DNA from: Actinomadura sp. NBRC 104425
Lineage (GTDB): Bacteria; Actinomycetota; Actinomycetes; Streptosporangiales; Streptosporangiaceae
Assembly: GCF_030269545.1 (NCBI RefSeq)
Contig: NZ_BSTN01000016.1
Location: forward strand, 62,001-126,000
Length of the DNA stretch: 64,000 nucleotides
Direction: 5' to 3'
Shown: positions 1 to 7,201 of the stretch, in pieces
Numbering within the stretch: position 1 is the first letter of the stretch
Layout: every line of letters begins with the position of its first letter
Program-made: the position numbers and the translations under genes
The notes under the pieces: model-generated
What the model was told of the DNA's origin: nothing
The model's input: only the letters and a program-made list of their open reading frames with translations
Databases searched by the model: none

Positions 1-15
1 GGAGTGCCTGGGGCG

Positions 16-1143
16 ATGACCGACACCGCAGCGGACCGGGTGAGCCGTACCGTCACCCGGCTGGCCGACGGCCGTGAGCTGATCTACTTCGACGAGGGGC
101 CGGCCGCCGGGCCGCGTCCGCCCGACACCCGCCCGCTGCCGCCGTCGCGCCCGTCGGTGGAGCTGCGGCACGACGTGCTGCACGACGAGTGGGTCACCGT
201 CACCACGCACCGCAACACCCGCACGTTCCTGCCGGACGCGGCCGCCTGCCCGCTGTGCCCGAGCCGGGACGGGCGCCGGTCGGAGATCCCCGCCGACGAC
301 TACGACGTGGTCGTCTTCGAGAACCGGTTCCCCTCGTTCGCCGCCGCGCCGGAGGCCGCCCCGCCTGGGACGCAACCGCCCCCGGTGGACGGCGAGCCGC
401 TGTTCGCGCGCCGCCCCGGCGACGGGCGGTGCGAGGTGGTGTGCTTCTCCAGCGACCACACCGCGTCCCTGGGGTCGCTGCCGCCGCGCCGCATCCGCAC
501 GGTGATCGAGGCGTGGGCCGACCGCACCGCCGAGCTGTCCGCGCTGCCGGGCGTCCAGCAGGTCTTCTGCTTCGAGAACCGGGGCGAGGAGATCGGGGTG
601 ACGCTGCACCACCCGCACGGGCAGATCTACGCCTACCCGTTCGTCCCGCCGCGTTCGCGGCAGGTGCTGGCGTCGCTGGAGCGGCCCGGGGGCCGGGACC
701 TGTTCGGGGAGGTGCTGGCGGCCGAGCGGCGCGCGGGCACCCGGATCGTGGTGGACGGCGATCACTGGACGGCGTTCGTCCCCGCGGCCTCCCGCTGGCC
801 CGTGCAGCTGAACCTGTACCCGCGGCGCCACGTGGCCGGCTTCCCCGGGCTGGACGAGGACGAGCGCGCCGAACTGGCGGAACTGTACCCGGCACTGCTG
901 CGGGCGTGCGACGCGTACTACGACGACGACGCGCCCCTGCCGTACGTGGCCGGATGGCACCAGGCGCCCCGGGGGGCCGAGGGCAGGTTCCGCCTGCATC
1001 TGGAGCTGTTCTCGATCCGCCGGGCGCCGGGCCGGTTGAAGTTCCTCGCCGGGTCGGAGTCGGGCATGGCCGCGTGGATCAACGACGTGGCCCCCGAGCA
1101 GGTCGCCGAACGCCTACGCGAGGTCGTCCGCCTGGACGGCTGA
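16..1143 (+). CDS. galT: Galactose-1-phosphate uridylyltransferase
   Basis: Leloir-pathway enzyme (cytosol) that exchanges galactose-1-phosphate with UDP-glucose, giving UDP-galactose and glucose-1-phosphate. The 375-residue protein has the GalT pattern: a CPLC pair (about residues 78-81) usual for the zinc site, and HPHGQ (about 199-203), whose histidine is the nucleotidylated residue. The N-terminal TRLADGRELIYFDE block is typical of actinomycete GalT. I start at the ATG at 16, with GGAG at 1-4; a GTG at 4 is in the same frame, and the frame is open to the window edge, so a longer N-terminus cannot be excluded. Its 3' end overlaps the convergent SARP gene by 30 bp. A galK partner, if present, lies outside the window. 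Confidence 0.93.
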   Translation: MTDTAADRVSRTVTRLADGRELIYFDEGPAAGPRPPDTRPLPPSRPSVELRHDVLHDEWVTVTTHRNTRTFLPDAAACPLCPSRDGRRSEIPADDYDVVVFENRFPSFAAAPEAAPPGTQPPPVDGEPLFARRPGDGRCEVVCFSSDHTASLGSLPPRRIRTVIEAWADRTAELSALPGVQQVFCFENRGEEIGVTLHHPHGQIYAYPFVPPRSRQVLASLERPGGRDLFGEVLAAERRAGTRIVVDGDHWTAFVPAASRWPVQLNLYPRRHVAGFPGLDEDERAELAELYPALLRACDAYYDDDAPLPYVAGWHQAPRGAEGRFRLHLELFSIRRAPGRLKFLAGSESGMAAWINDVAPEQVAERLREVVRLDG

Positions 1144-4100
1144 GCCTCCGGCCGCCAGAACGGAGCGCACGACGTCGTCGGGGTCGCGGGCGGCGCGGTC
1201 GTGTTCGGCGGTGAACGCGGCGTCCGTGAGCGCCCGTCGCAAGGCGGCGGTGACGCTTTCGATGTCGGCGCGTTCGGCCGGGCCCGGGCGCAGCCCCCTC
1301 CTGCGCCGTATCCCCGTGGCGGCCCCCAGGCAGCGGGCCGCCGCCGCGTGGTCGCCCGTGAGCGCGAACGCGGCGGCCATGCCCTCCAGGGAGAAGACCG
1401 TGTCCCTGGGGCCCTGGTAGCGGACGGCGTGGCCGAGGGCCTCGCGGTGGAACGCCATGGCGGTGCCGGCGTCCGCGCGCCGCTCCGCCACGCGGCCCAG
1501 GCCGATGAGCACGATCGGCAGGTACAGCGGGGTCTCCGCGGGCGCCGCCTTCAGCAGCGTGCGCAGGTGCGTCTCGGCCTCGTCCAGCTTCCCTTCCCGG
1601 CAGGCGGTGTATCCCAGCACGAGCCGGGCGAGCGAGACGGCCGAGAAGCCGTGCTCCACCGCCATGTGCAGAGCGCGTTCGCCGTACCGGCGCGCCTGGG
1701 CCGGGTCGTCGCGCATCACCGCGATCCAGCCGAGCCACCCCAGCCGACCGGCGACGTCGGGCCACAGGTGCAGTTCCTCGGCCAGCCGCAGGCTCTCGCG
1801 CTGCAGCCGGTCGGCGCGGGCATAGTCGCCGGTCAGGTCGGCCAGGCCGGCCAGCCACTCGGCCGCCTGCAACTGCCCCCAGCGGTCGCCCAGCTCGCCG
1901 AAGATCCGCGCGGCCCGTTCCGCCAGGTCCTCCAGCAGGGCCGGGTCGCCGCCGGAATGGGCGCGCTTGGCCCGCACGATGAGCACGGCGCCCTCCCCCC
2001 AGCGGTCCCCGGCCGACGCGAACCCCTTCTCGGCGCGGTCGAGCAGCGCGTCGTCGTGGCTGCGGTCGGCCTCGTCGCTGCCGGTGAACGCCAGGAACCA
2101 CTGCGCGTGGGCGAGGCCGACCGGGTCGTCCACCTGCTCGAACAGCCGCAGCGCCGCCTGCCGGTCGGCGTCGTCGGCGGCGCCCCGCATGAGCGCCAGG
2201 CCGACGCTCCACGCCGTGGCCCGCGCATACGGCACGCTGACGCGCCCGTCCAGGCCCAGGGCCGCGTCCAGACTGCGGCGGGCCTCGGCGAACCGCCCGC
2301 GCAGCACCCAGTACCAGGCCAGCGCGTTCACCAGCCGCAGCGCCGAGTCGGCGTCGCGGTCGGCCACCGCACCGTCGAACGCGGCGCGCAGATCGGCTGT
2401 CTCGGCGTCCAGCAGCCGCAGCCACCGCGCCTGGTCGCCGCCGCGCAGTCCCGGCGCGGCGCGTTCGGCCAGGTCGAGGTAGTACCGCCGGTGCGCGCGG
2501 CGGACCTGCCGCGTCTCGCCCGCCTCGGCCAGCCGGTCGGCGCAGTAGGCCGCCACCGACTCCAGCAGGCGGTAGCGGGGGCCGTCGCCGCCGCGTTCGG
2601 TCATCACGACCAGGGACCGGTCCACCAGGCGGATCAGCAGGGGGAGCACGTCGGCCGGGGGCACGCCGGCGCCCGCGCACACCGCCTCGGCCGCCTCGGG
2701 CGTGCAGCCGTCGGCGTGCACGGACAGGCGCCGCAGCACCGCCCGTTCCGGCTCGGTCAGCAGGTCCCAACTCCAGTCGATCATCGCGGTGAGGGTCTGC
2801 TGGCGGGGCGGGGCGCCGCGGTGCCCGGTGGCCAGCAGCCGGAACCGGTCGTCCAGCCGCGCCACCAGCCCGTGCACGCCCAGCGTCCGCACCCGGGTCG
2901 CCGCCAGCTCCAGCGCCAGCGGGATGCCGTCCAGACGGCGGCACAGCACGGCCACCGCCGCCGCGTTCCGCTCGTCCAGGACGAAACCGCGCGCGGCGGC
3001 GGACGCCCGGGCGGTGAACAGCCGCACCGCGTCGCATCGCGCGACCTCCCGCACGTCGGCGTCCCGGCCGGGCACGCCCAGCGGCGGAACGCTCCACACC
3101 GCCTCCCCGGCCACGGATAGGGGTTCGCGGCTCGTCGCCAGGACGCGCAGGCCGGGGGCGGCGCGCAGCAGCCGGTCGGTCAGCTCGGCGGCCTGCTCGA
3201 CGACGTGTTCGCAGTTGTCGAGGACGAGCAGCATGCGGCGGGCCCGCAGGGCGCCTGCGAGCCGGTCGGCGGGCGTGCCCGGCCCCGGCGAGTCGCGGAT
3301 GTCCAGCGCCGCCATCACCACGTCGGTGAGCGGGCCGAGCGGATCGCCGGCGGCGCGCGGCGGGTCGAAGGCGGCCAGCTCCACGAGCCACGCGCCGTCG
3401 GGGAACGCGTCGGCCGCCCGGCCCGCCACGGCCAGCGCGAGCCGCGTCTTGCCGACCCCGCCGGGCCCGGTGAGCGTGACCAGCCGGTCGCGGCGCAGGC
3501 GTTCTGCGATCTCGCGGACGGCCTCGTCCCGGCCGATCAGCTCGGACGCCGGGGCGGGCAGGTTGCCCCGGGGCGGACCGCCGAGGGCGGGGTCCTGGGT
3601 CAGGATCGACCGCTGCAGCGCGACCAGCTCGGCCCCCGGGTCCAGCCCCAGCTCCTCGGCCAGCCGGGTGCGCAGCTCCTCGAAGCTCTCCAGCGCCTCA
3701 TGCTGCCGTCCGGACCGGTACAGGGCCCGCATGTGGACGGCGCGCAACCGCTCGCGCAGGGGGTGCGCGGCGACCAGGTCGCCCAGCTCGGCGGCGAGCG
3801 CGGTGTGCTCGCCGAGCGCCAGTCGCAGCTCGGCGCGGTCCTCCAGCGCGGCCAGCCGCAGCTCCTCCAGCCGGGCGATCGCGGCCCGGGCGAACGGCTC
3901 GTCGGCGAAGTCGGCGAACGCGGGGCCGCGCCACAACGCCAGCGCCTCCCCGAACAGCGCCGCCCGCGCGGCCGGGTCGCCGTCCCGCCGCGCCCGGTCG
4001 ACCAGGTTCTGGAAACGCACGGCGTCCAGGCCGTCCGCGCCGATGTGCAGGACGTATCCGGCGGGGCGGGTCTCCACCAGCGCGCGGCCGCCGGGCTGGG

Positions 4101-4329
4101 CGTCCGCCAGCACCCGCCGCAGCTGCGACACCTTGACCGCCAGCGCGCCCGCGGGGTCGCGGGGCGGACGCTCCCCCCACAGGTCGTCGATGAGCCGGTC
4201 GGCGGGCACCGGACGTCCCTCGTGCAGCAGCAGGTCGGCCAGCAGCGCGCGCACCTTCCGGCCGGGCACCGCGACCGGCGCGCCGTCGTCCGTCCACACC
4301 GCCAGGGGCCCCAGCACCCCGAAACGCAT
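1114..4329 (-). CDS. SARP/AfsR-type regulator (wHTH-BTAD-NB-ARC-TPR)
   Basis: A large cytosolic ATP/GTP-responsive transcription activator of about 1071 residues. An OmpR-like winged helix (about 1-95, beginning MRFGVLGPLAVW) is followed by the BTAD domain (about 100-245), an NB-ARC/STAND NTPase with P-loop GPGGVGKT (about 288-295), and a long helical TPR-like C-terminal half. This is the AfsR-class architecture; small SARPs stop after BTAD. An upstream in-frame extension to 4398 exists, but homology begins at the ATG at 4329. It is divergent from the FMN-reductase/RibD-like pair, and the shared intergenic holds three 11-bp-spaced repeats of the kind SARPs bind. The natural inference is control of that pair and possibly of itself. 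The stop lies inside the galT coding end (30-bp convergent overlap). Confidence 0.9.
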   Translation of the reverse strand: MRFGVLGPLAVWTDDGAPVAVPGRKVRALLADLLLHEGRPVPADRLIDDLWGERPPRDPAGALAVKVSQLRRVLADAQPGGRALVETRPAGYVLHIGADGLDAVRFQNLVDRARRDGDPAARAALFGEALALWRGPAFADFADEPFARAAIARLEELRLAALEDRAELRLALGEHTALAAELGDLVAAHPLRERLRAVHMRALYRSGRQHEALESFEELRTRLAEELGLDPGAELVALQRSILTQDPALGGPPRGNLPAPASELIGRDEAVREIAERLRRDRLVTLTGPGGVGKTRLALAVAGRAADAFPDGAWLVELAAFDPPRAAGDPLGPLTDVVMAALDIRDSPGPGTPADRLAGALRARRMLLVLDNCEHVVEQAAELTDRLLRAAPGLRVLATSREPLSVAGEAVWSVPPLGVPGRDADVREVARCDAVRLFTARASAAARGFVLDERNAAAVAVLCRRLDGIPLALELAATRVRTLGVHGLVARLDDRFRLLATGHRGAPPRQQTLTAMIDWSWDLLTEPERAVLRRLSVHADGCTPEAAEAVCAGAGVPPADVLPLLIRLVDRSLVVMTERGGDGPRYRLLESVAAYCADRLAEAGETRQVRRAHRRYYLDLAERAAPGLRGGDQARWLRLLDAETADLRAAFDGAVADRDADSALRLVNALAWYWVLRGRFAEARRSLDAALGLDGRVSVPYARATAWSVGLALMRGAADDADRQAALRLFEQVDDPVGLAHAQWFLAFTGSDEADRSHDDALLDRAEKGFASAGDRWGEGAVLIVRAKRAHSGGDPALLEDLAERAARIFGELGDRWGQLQAAEWLAGLADLTGDYARADRLQRESLRLAEELHLWPDVAGRLGWLGWIAVMRDDPAQARRYGERALHMAVEHGFSAVSLARLVLGYTACREGKLDEAETHLRTLLKAAPAETPLYLPIVLIGLGRVAERRADAGTAMAFHREALGHAVRYQGPRDTVFSLEGMAAAFALTGDHAAAARCLGAATGIRRRRGLRPGPAERADIESVTAALRRALTDAAFTAEHDRAARDPDDVVRSVLAAGGSAVQADDLA

Positions 4330-4356
4330 GAGCGGCACGATAGCCGCCCCGACCGG

Positions 4357-4384
4357 CCGAAAACAGGCCGTAAGGATTCCGTAA
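4357..4384. promoter_or_regulatory. Candidate SARP operator: three 11-bp-spaced repeats
   Basis: CCGAAA at 4357, CCGTAA at 4368 and CCGTAA at 4379 occur at an exact 11-bp period between the divergent SARP gene and the FMN-reductase gene. SARP proteins are known to bind heptameric direct repeats spaced one helical turn (11 bp) or a multiple of it, usually next to the -35 region. The match in period and position is seen directly; binding is inferred. Confidence 0.55.
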
Positions 4385-4439
4385 ACGCCTCCCGGCACCG
4401 TTGCCCTGTCAGCACCGACGGGACACCGAGGAGGCGGAG

Positions 4440-5027
4440 ATGCCAGGCACCGACCGGCTGCGGCTGGCGGTCATCATCGCCAGCACCCGCCGCGGGCGTT
4501 TCGGCCCCACCGTGGCCGGCTGGTTCGCCGACCGGGCCCGCCGCCGCGGCGACCTGGACGTCGACATGGTCGATGTGGCCGAGGCGCGGCTGCCGCATGA
4601 ACTCACCGACCACGACGAGCCGGTTCCGCCGCCCGTGCGGGCGCTGGGGTCCCGGCTGGCCGCCGCCGACGCCTTCGCCGTGGTCGCCCCCGAGTACAAC
4701 GCGAGCTTCCCGGCCCCGCTCAAGGAGGCCATCGACTGGTTCTACGAGGAGTGGCGCGCCAAGCCCGTCGCCCTGGTCACCTACGGCCGGGACTCGGGCG
4801 GCCTCAACGCCGCCGCCCAGTTGCGGCAGGTCTTCGCCGAACTGCACGCGGTCACCATCCGCGACGGCCTCAGCCTGCCCCGCTACTGGGAGCACTTCAC
4901 CGCCGACGGGCGCTGGCCCAAGGCCGCGGCCGAATGCAACACCGCCGTCAACTTGACGCTCGAACAGCTCGTGTGGTGGGCCCGCGCCCTGCGGGCCGCC
5001 CGCCGCGAGCACCCCTACCCGAACTGA
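4440..5027 (+). CDS. NAD(P)H-dependent FMN reductase family protein
   Basis: Flavodoxin-fold quinone/azo-type reductase of 195 residues, cytosolic, using NAD(P)H and FMN. The N-terminal LRLAVIIASTRRGRFGPTVA carries the phosphate-binding loop of the family, and the VVAPEYNASFPAPLKEAIDW segment is its signature. The ATG at 4440 follows GAGGAGGCGG; an earlier in-frame start at 4401 has no such site. The next gene starts 20 bp downstream, so the two are probably one transcript. The substrate cannot be told from sequence. The triple-repeat operator upstream suggests regulation by the divergent SARP protein. Confidence 0.85.
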   Translation: MPGTDRLRLAVIIASTRRGRFGPTVAGWFADRARRRGDLDVDMVDVAEARLPHELTDHDEPVPPPVRALGSRLAAADAFAVVAPEYNASFPAPLKEAIDWFYEEWRAKPVALVTYGRDSGGLNAAAQLRQVFAELHAVTIRDGLSLPRYWEHFTADGRWPKAAAECNTAVNLTLEQLVWWARALRAARREHPYPN

Positions 5028-5047
5028 AACGCAACGGAGGAACCGCC

Positions 5048-5605
5048 ATGGGCAGGATCGTCGCGCTGAACTACGTGTCGCTGGACGGCGTCGCGCAGGA
5101 CCCACACGAGTGGACGATGGAGTACACCACCCCCGAGCACCTGAAGTTCGCCCACGGGCAGCTGTTCGCCAGCGACGCGCTGCTGCTCGGCCGCGTCACC
5201 TACGAGGGCTTCGCCGCCGCCTGGCCGCACATGGAGGAGCAGACGGGCGAGTACGGGGTCCGGATGAACACCCTGCCCAAGTACGTCGTCTCCACCACCC
5301 TGGAGAAGGCCGAGTGGAACAACTCGACCATCATCCGGGAGAACGTCAAGGACGAGCTCACCGCCCTCAAGGAGCGGCTTGACAAGGACATCCTCGTCTT
5401 CGGCAGCCTGAACCTGATCGACTCGCTCATCGAGTACGGCGTGCTGGACGAGCTGAAGCTCTGGGTGCACCCGGTCGTGGTGGGCAAGGGCCAGAAGATG
5501 TTCCGCGACGGCGCCCCGCTCAGCAAGTGGACGCTGGCCAGCACGACGGTCATGGCCTCGTCCGGCACCATCGTCCTCGACTACCGCCCCGCCCCCGCAG
5601 CCTGA
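5048..5605 (+). CDS. Dihydrofolate reductase-like (RibD C-terminal fold) protein
   Basis: A 185-residue stand-alone protein with the RibD C-terminal/DHFR-like fold, beginning GRIVALNYVSLDGVAQDPHEW. This family (YwjB/YyaP type) is widespread in soil actinomycetes. It is assumed to bind NADPH, but physiological substrates are mostly unknown, and it should not be equated with folate or riboflavin enzymes. The core motifs LLLGRVTYEGFAAAWP and DILVFGSLNLIDSLIEYGVLD are plainly visible. ATG at 5048 with GGAGG at 5036-5040. It follows the FMN-reductase gene by 20 bp and ends before a strong hairpin, so the pair forms a compact operon. Confidence 0.85.
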   Translation: MGRIVALNYVSLDGVAQDPHEWTMEYTTPEHLKFAHGQLFASDALLLGRVTYEGFAAAWPHMEEQTGEYGVRMNTLPKYVVSTTLEKAEWNNSTIIRENVKDELTALKERLDKDILVFGSLNLIDSLIEYGVLDELKLWVHPVVVGKGQKMFRDGAPLSKWTLASTTVMASSGTIVLDYRPAPAA

Positions 5606-5654
5606 CCGTCGGCAATCACATTCGCCGCATCTCACAAGTGGGCGTACAGCGGTA

Positions 5655-5679
5655 AGCCCCCGGGTCCGCCCCGGGGGCT
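5655..5679. terminator. Hairpin between convergent genes
   Basis: AGCCCCCGGG at 5655-5664 and CCCGGGGGCT at 5670-5679 form a perfect 10-bp stem with a 5-nt loop. It lies between the RibD-like gene (+) and the frameshifted GntR gene (-), where a bidirectional terminator is expected. There is no clear T-tract. Confidence 0.6.
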
Positions 5680-5717
5680 CTCCTGCGCTCGCGGATTGTG
5701 CAGCGCTGCACAAGACG

Positions 5718-5968
5718 CTATGTGTCGCCACGCCCGGCCGGATCGATCGCGAACGTGCCCCGACCGACGACGCTGCGCACTCTGCCGCGTTTCCAAGCAG
5801 GGCGAGCGCTTCGTTCGCATTTCTCCGCGACACTCCGAACTCGTCGCAGATCTCAGTTGCGGACGGTACACGGCGGCCAGGCAGGATCTCGCCCGCGTCG
5901 ATGCGCCGTGCGATTTCTGCCGCTACCTGGCGGTATAGGGGCTCTGCGCCGTCAAGGTCGATGCCCAT
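5718..5968 (-). pseudogene. Small GntR winged-helix regulator, frameshifted (unit A1)
   Basis: From the ATG at 5968 the frame reads GIDLDGAEPLYRQVAAEIAR and continues through the GntR helix-turn-helix to EALALL. It then loses homology. Moving by one base at about 5791-5795 restores the family ending KRGRVRSVVGRGTFAIDP and a TAG stop at 5718-5720. A single missing base (for instance one G in a short G run) therefore separates two halves of an otherwise normal ~83-residue GntR-only protein. Its start is preceded by TAGGGT six nucleotides away, as in its intact relatives in this window. It is either a recent pseudogene or a sequencing error. It pairs with a relict leader hairpin at 6071-6104 whose operon is missing. 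Confidence 0.7.
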
Positions 5969-6070
5969 GGCCAAACCCTAGTTGACCTGGTTGCCCGTAG
6001 CCCCGGTGAATTGAGGAGACACGCGTCAACCCGTGGTGACACCCTGGCGTACCGTTGGGAGTGACAGGAC

Positions 6071-6104
6071 GGCCCCGGGCGGCGGTAGCGCGCCGAACGG
6101 GGCC
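6071..6104. promoter_or_regulatory. Relict leader hairpin of unit A1
   Basis: GGCCCCG at 6071-6077 pairs with CGGGGCC at 6098-6104. It sits about 103 bp from the start of the frameshifted GntR gene, the same place and form as the leader hairpins of the related units in this window. No Shine-Dalgarno hairpin or gene follows; the 3' end of the next GntR gene comes instead, as if the operon had been deleted. It may now act as a terminator for that gene. Confidence 0.45.
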
Positions 6105-6120
6105 TTGGCGCTTCATTCTG

Positions 6121-6363
6121 TCAGGTGCTGTCCGGCTTTTTCAGTACGTAGACACCCCGGCCGGGAATGCCGCGTAGCGTGCCGTTCTCACGGAGCGCCT
6201 TGATCGCTTCCGTCACGGTGCGCTCGCTCACGTCACACTCGCGAGCAAGCTCACGGGTTGTGGGGATCTTCGACCCGACGGCATATGTGCCGTCGGTGAT
6301 GCGCCGCAAGATCAGCGCCGTGATCTGATCCCGCAACGGACGCGGGTCAGAGAGATCGACCAT
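6121..6363 (-). CDS. Small GntR-only winged-helix regulator (unit A2)
   Basis: An 80-residue protein that is only the GntR DNA-binding domain: DPRPLRDQITALILRRITDG (helix 1 region), TTRELARECDVSERTVTEAI (helix-turn-helix) and the wing GRGVYVL. Normal GntR regulators carry an additional 100-160 residue effector domain, absent here. The ATG at 6363 has no ribosome-binding site. Instead TAGCGT lies seven nucleotides upstream, as expected for a leaderless transcript. It is divergent from the 6536-7008 operon across 172 bp and is the likely repressor of that operon and of itself. Its relatives at 5718, 40604 and 41163 occupy equivalent positions. Confidence 0.85.
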   Translation of the reverse strand: MVDLSDPRPLRDQITALILRRITDGTYAVGSKIPTTRELARECDVSERTVTEAIKALRENGTLRGIPGRGVYVLKKPDST

Positions 6364-6468
6364 GGTTACGACGCTAGCGACGCATGCACAATGCTTCCGG
6401 AATCGCGTTTACTGCTGTGGCTGCGGATACTGCGTAGGTTGCGTATGGTGGTGCTCACAGACAGAAGC

Positions 6469-6528
6469 GGCCCGCCCGGTCGGTGACGCGACCAGGCGGG
6501 CCTAAGGAATCGACCTGCTACGGAGGTC
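6469..6528 (+). promoter_or_regulatory. Structured 5' leader: GC hairpin plus Shine-Dalgarno hairpin
   Basis: Hairpin 1 pairs GGCCCGCC (6469-6476) with GGCGGGCC (6495-6502), and inside it GGTCG with CGACC. Hairpin 2 pairs GACCT (6512-6516) with AGGTC (6524-6528), so the Shine-Dalgarno GGAGG (6522-6526) is partly sequestered. The GTG start is at 6536. The same two-hairpin layout recurs before the equivalent gene at 40438. There hairpin 2 uses CGACT/AGTCG, a compensatory change that supports an RNA structure. A translational or attenuation control element is inferred; no ligand can be suggested. Confidence 0.55.
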
Positions 6529-6535
6529 AACCCCT

Positions 6536-6877
6536 GTGGAGAAGCCTACGCAGAACAGAGGGAGCAACCCGCCACGTATCGACGCGAGCGACCCGCTGCC
6601 GGGGTGGCGGGAGCCGTCCGGGCGGTGGGCGACGCCGTTCCAAACGCAGCTGAACGGCGGGATGGTGTGGACCGTCGCGCTGCGCTTGGGACACCGCCTG
6701 TCCACCCGCGAAGCCCTGGCCGGGTGCGCCTCGCAGCTGTACGCGGAGACGCCCGAAGCGCTGGTGGTGCTCACGCGGGCACACGACCAACTCGTGGAGA
6801 CGGTCCGCAACCTGCCCCTGACATGGTCGGGGACGTCCCCCGCGGTGCCGGACGACGACCGCGAGGAGGACGCGTGA
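6536..6877 (+). CDS. Unrecognised 113-aa protein, first gene of GntR-linked operon
   Basis: I do not recognise this family. The protein is hydrophilic, with a proline-rich start (SNPPRIDASDPLPGWREPSG), one short hydrophobic stretch (GGMVWTVALRLG) that is too short for a convincing membrane span, a helical middle rich in Ala and Leu, and an acidic tail DDDREEDA. No signal peptide is seen. GTG at 6536 with GGAGG at 6522-6526 inside the leader hairpin. Its stop overlaps the next start as TGATG, so translation of the two is coupled. The gene in the same position of locus B (40166-40438) is not visibly homologous, so this slot appears variable. Confidence 0.65.
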   Translation: MEKPTQNRGSNPPRIDASDPLPGWREPSGRWATPFQTQLNGGMVWTVALRLGHRLSTREALAGCASQLYAETPEALVVLTRAHDQLVETVRNLPLTWSGTSPAVPDDDREEDA

Positions 6878-7008
6878 TGGCGGCGCTCGCGGTGTGCATG
6901 TCGGTCCTGACGGGCGGGGTGTTCCTCGGTGTCGCGGGTGCCGCGCTGGTGGCGGAGGCGCGGCCCCGCAGGCGCGGCTACGTCGGCCGCCACCGGGCCA
7001 CCTACTAG
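6877..7008 (+). CDS. 43-aa single-pass membrane protein with YVGRHRA tail
   Basis: A very small protein with one membrane span, MAALAVCMSVLTGGVFLGVA and following residues, then an Arg-rich tail RPRRRGYVGRHRATY. By the positive-inside rule the tail should be cytoplasmic. The start ATG shares bases with the preceding stop (TGATG), so it is translationally coupled. The locus B counterpart at 40041-40166 has 41 residues, the same span-then-RYVGRHRAMF layout and the same coupling. This is the evidence that such a short frame is a real gene. A perfect hairpin follows at 7024. Function unknown; small membrane regulator, anchor or toxin-like peptide are all possible. Confidence 0.75.
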   Translation: MAALAVCMSVLTGGVFLGVAGAALVAEARPRRRGYVGRHRATY

Positions 7009-7023
7009 CGCGCTGGCCCCGTA

Positions 7024-7063
7024 GGACGCGCGGTCTCTCCCCCTTGTGGCGGGCCGCGCGTCC
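7024..7063. terminator. Hairpin after the locus A operon
   Basis: GGACGCGCGG at 7024-7033 and CCGCGCGTCC at 7054-7063 form a perfect 10-bp stem just downstream of the 43-aa gene. No T-tract follows. The rest of the 193-bp gap to the convergent peptidase gene shows nothing recognisable. Confidence 0.55.
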
Positions 7064-7201
7064 CACAGCGGGGGCGGGCTGACGGCCAGTTCGGCGATAA
7101 CGCGCGGAACGGCGGTGCGGGCGGCCGCGGGGCGGTGGCCGAGGCTCCCGGAGCCCCCTGTGCACCGCGGACAACCGCGCAACAACGGGCGGGGCGCCGC
7201 G

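Noticed and set aside
1201..3120. Long open frames antisense to the SARP gene
   Set aside because: High GC keeps antisense frames open; the translations are Arg/Gly/Pro-rich without domains, while the minus strand gives a complete SARP protein. The same applies to frames antisense to pyc (13791-17051), the dynamin genes and proS.
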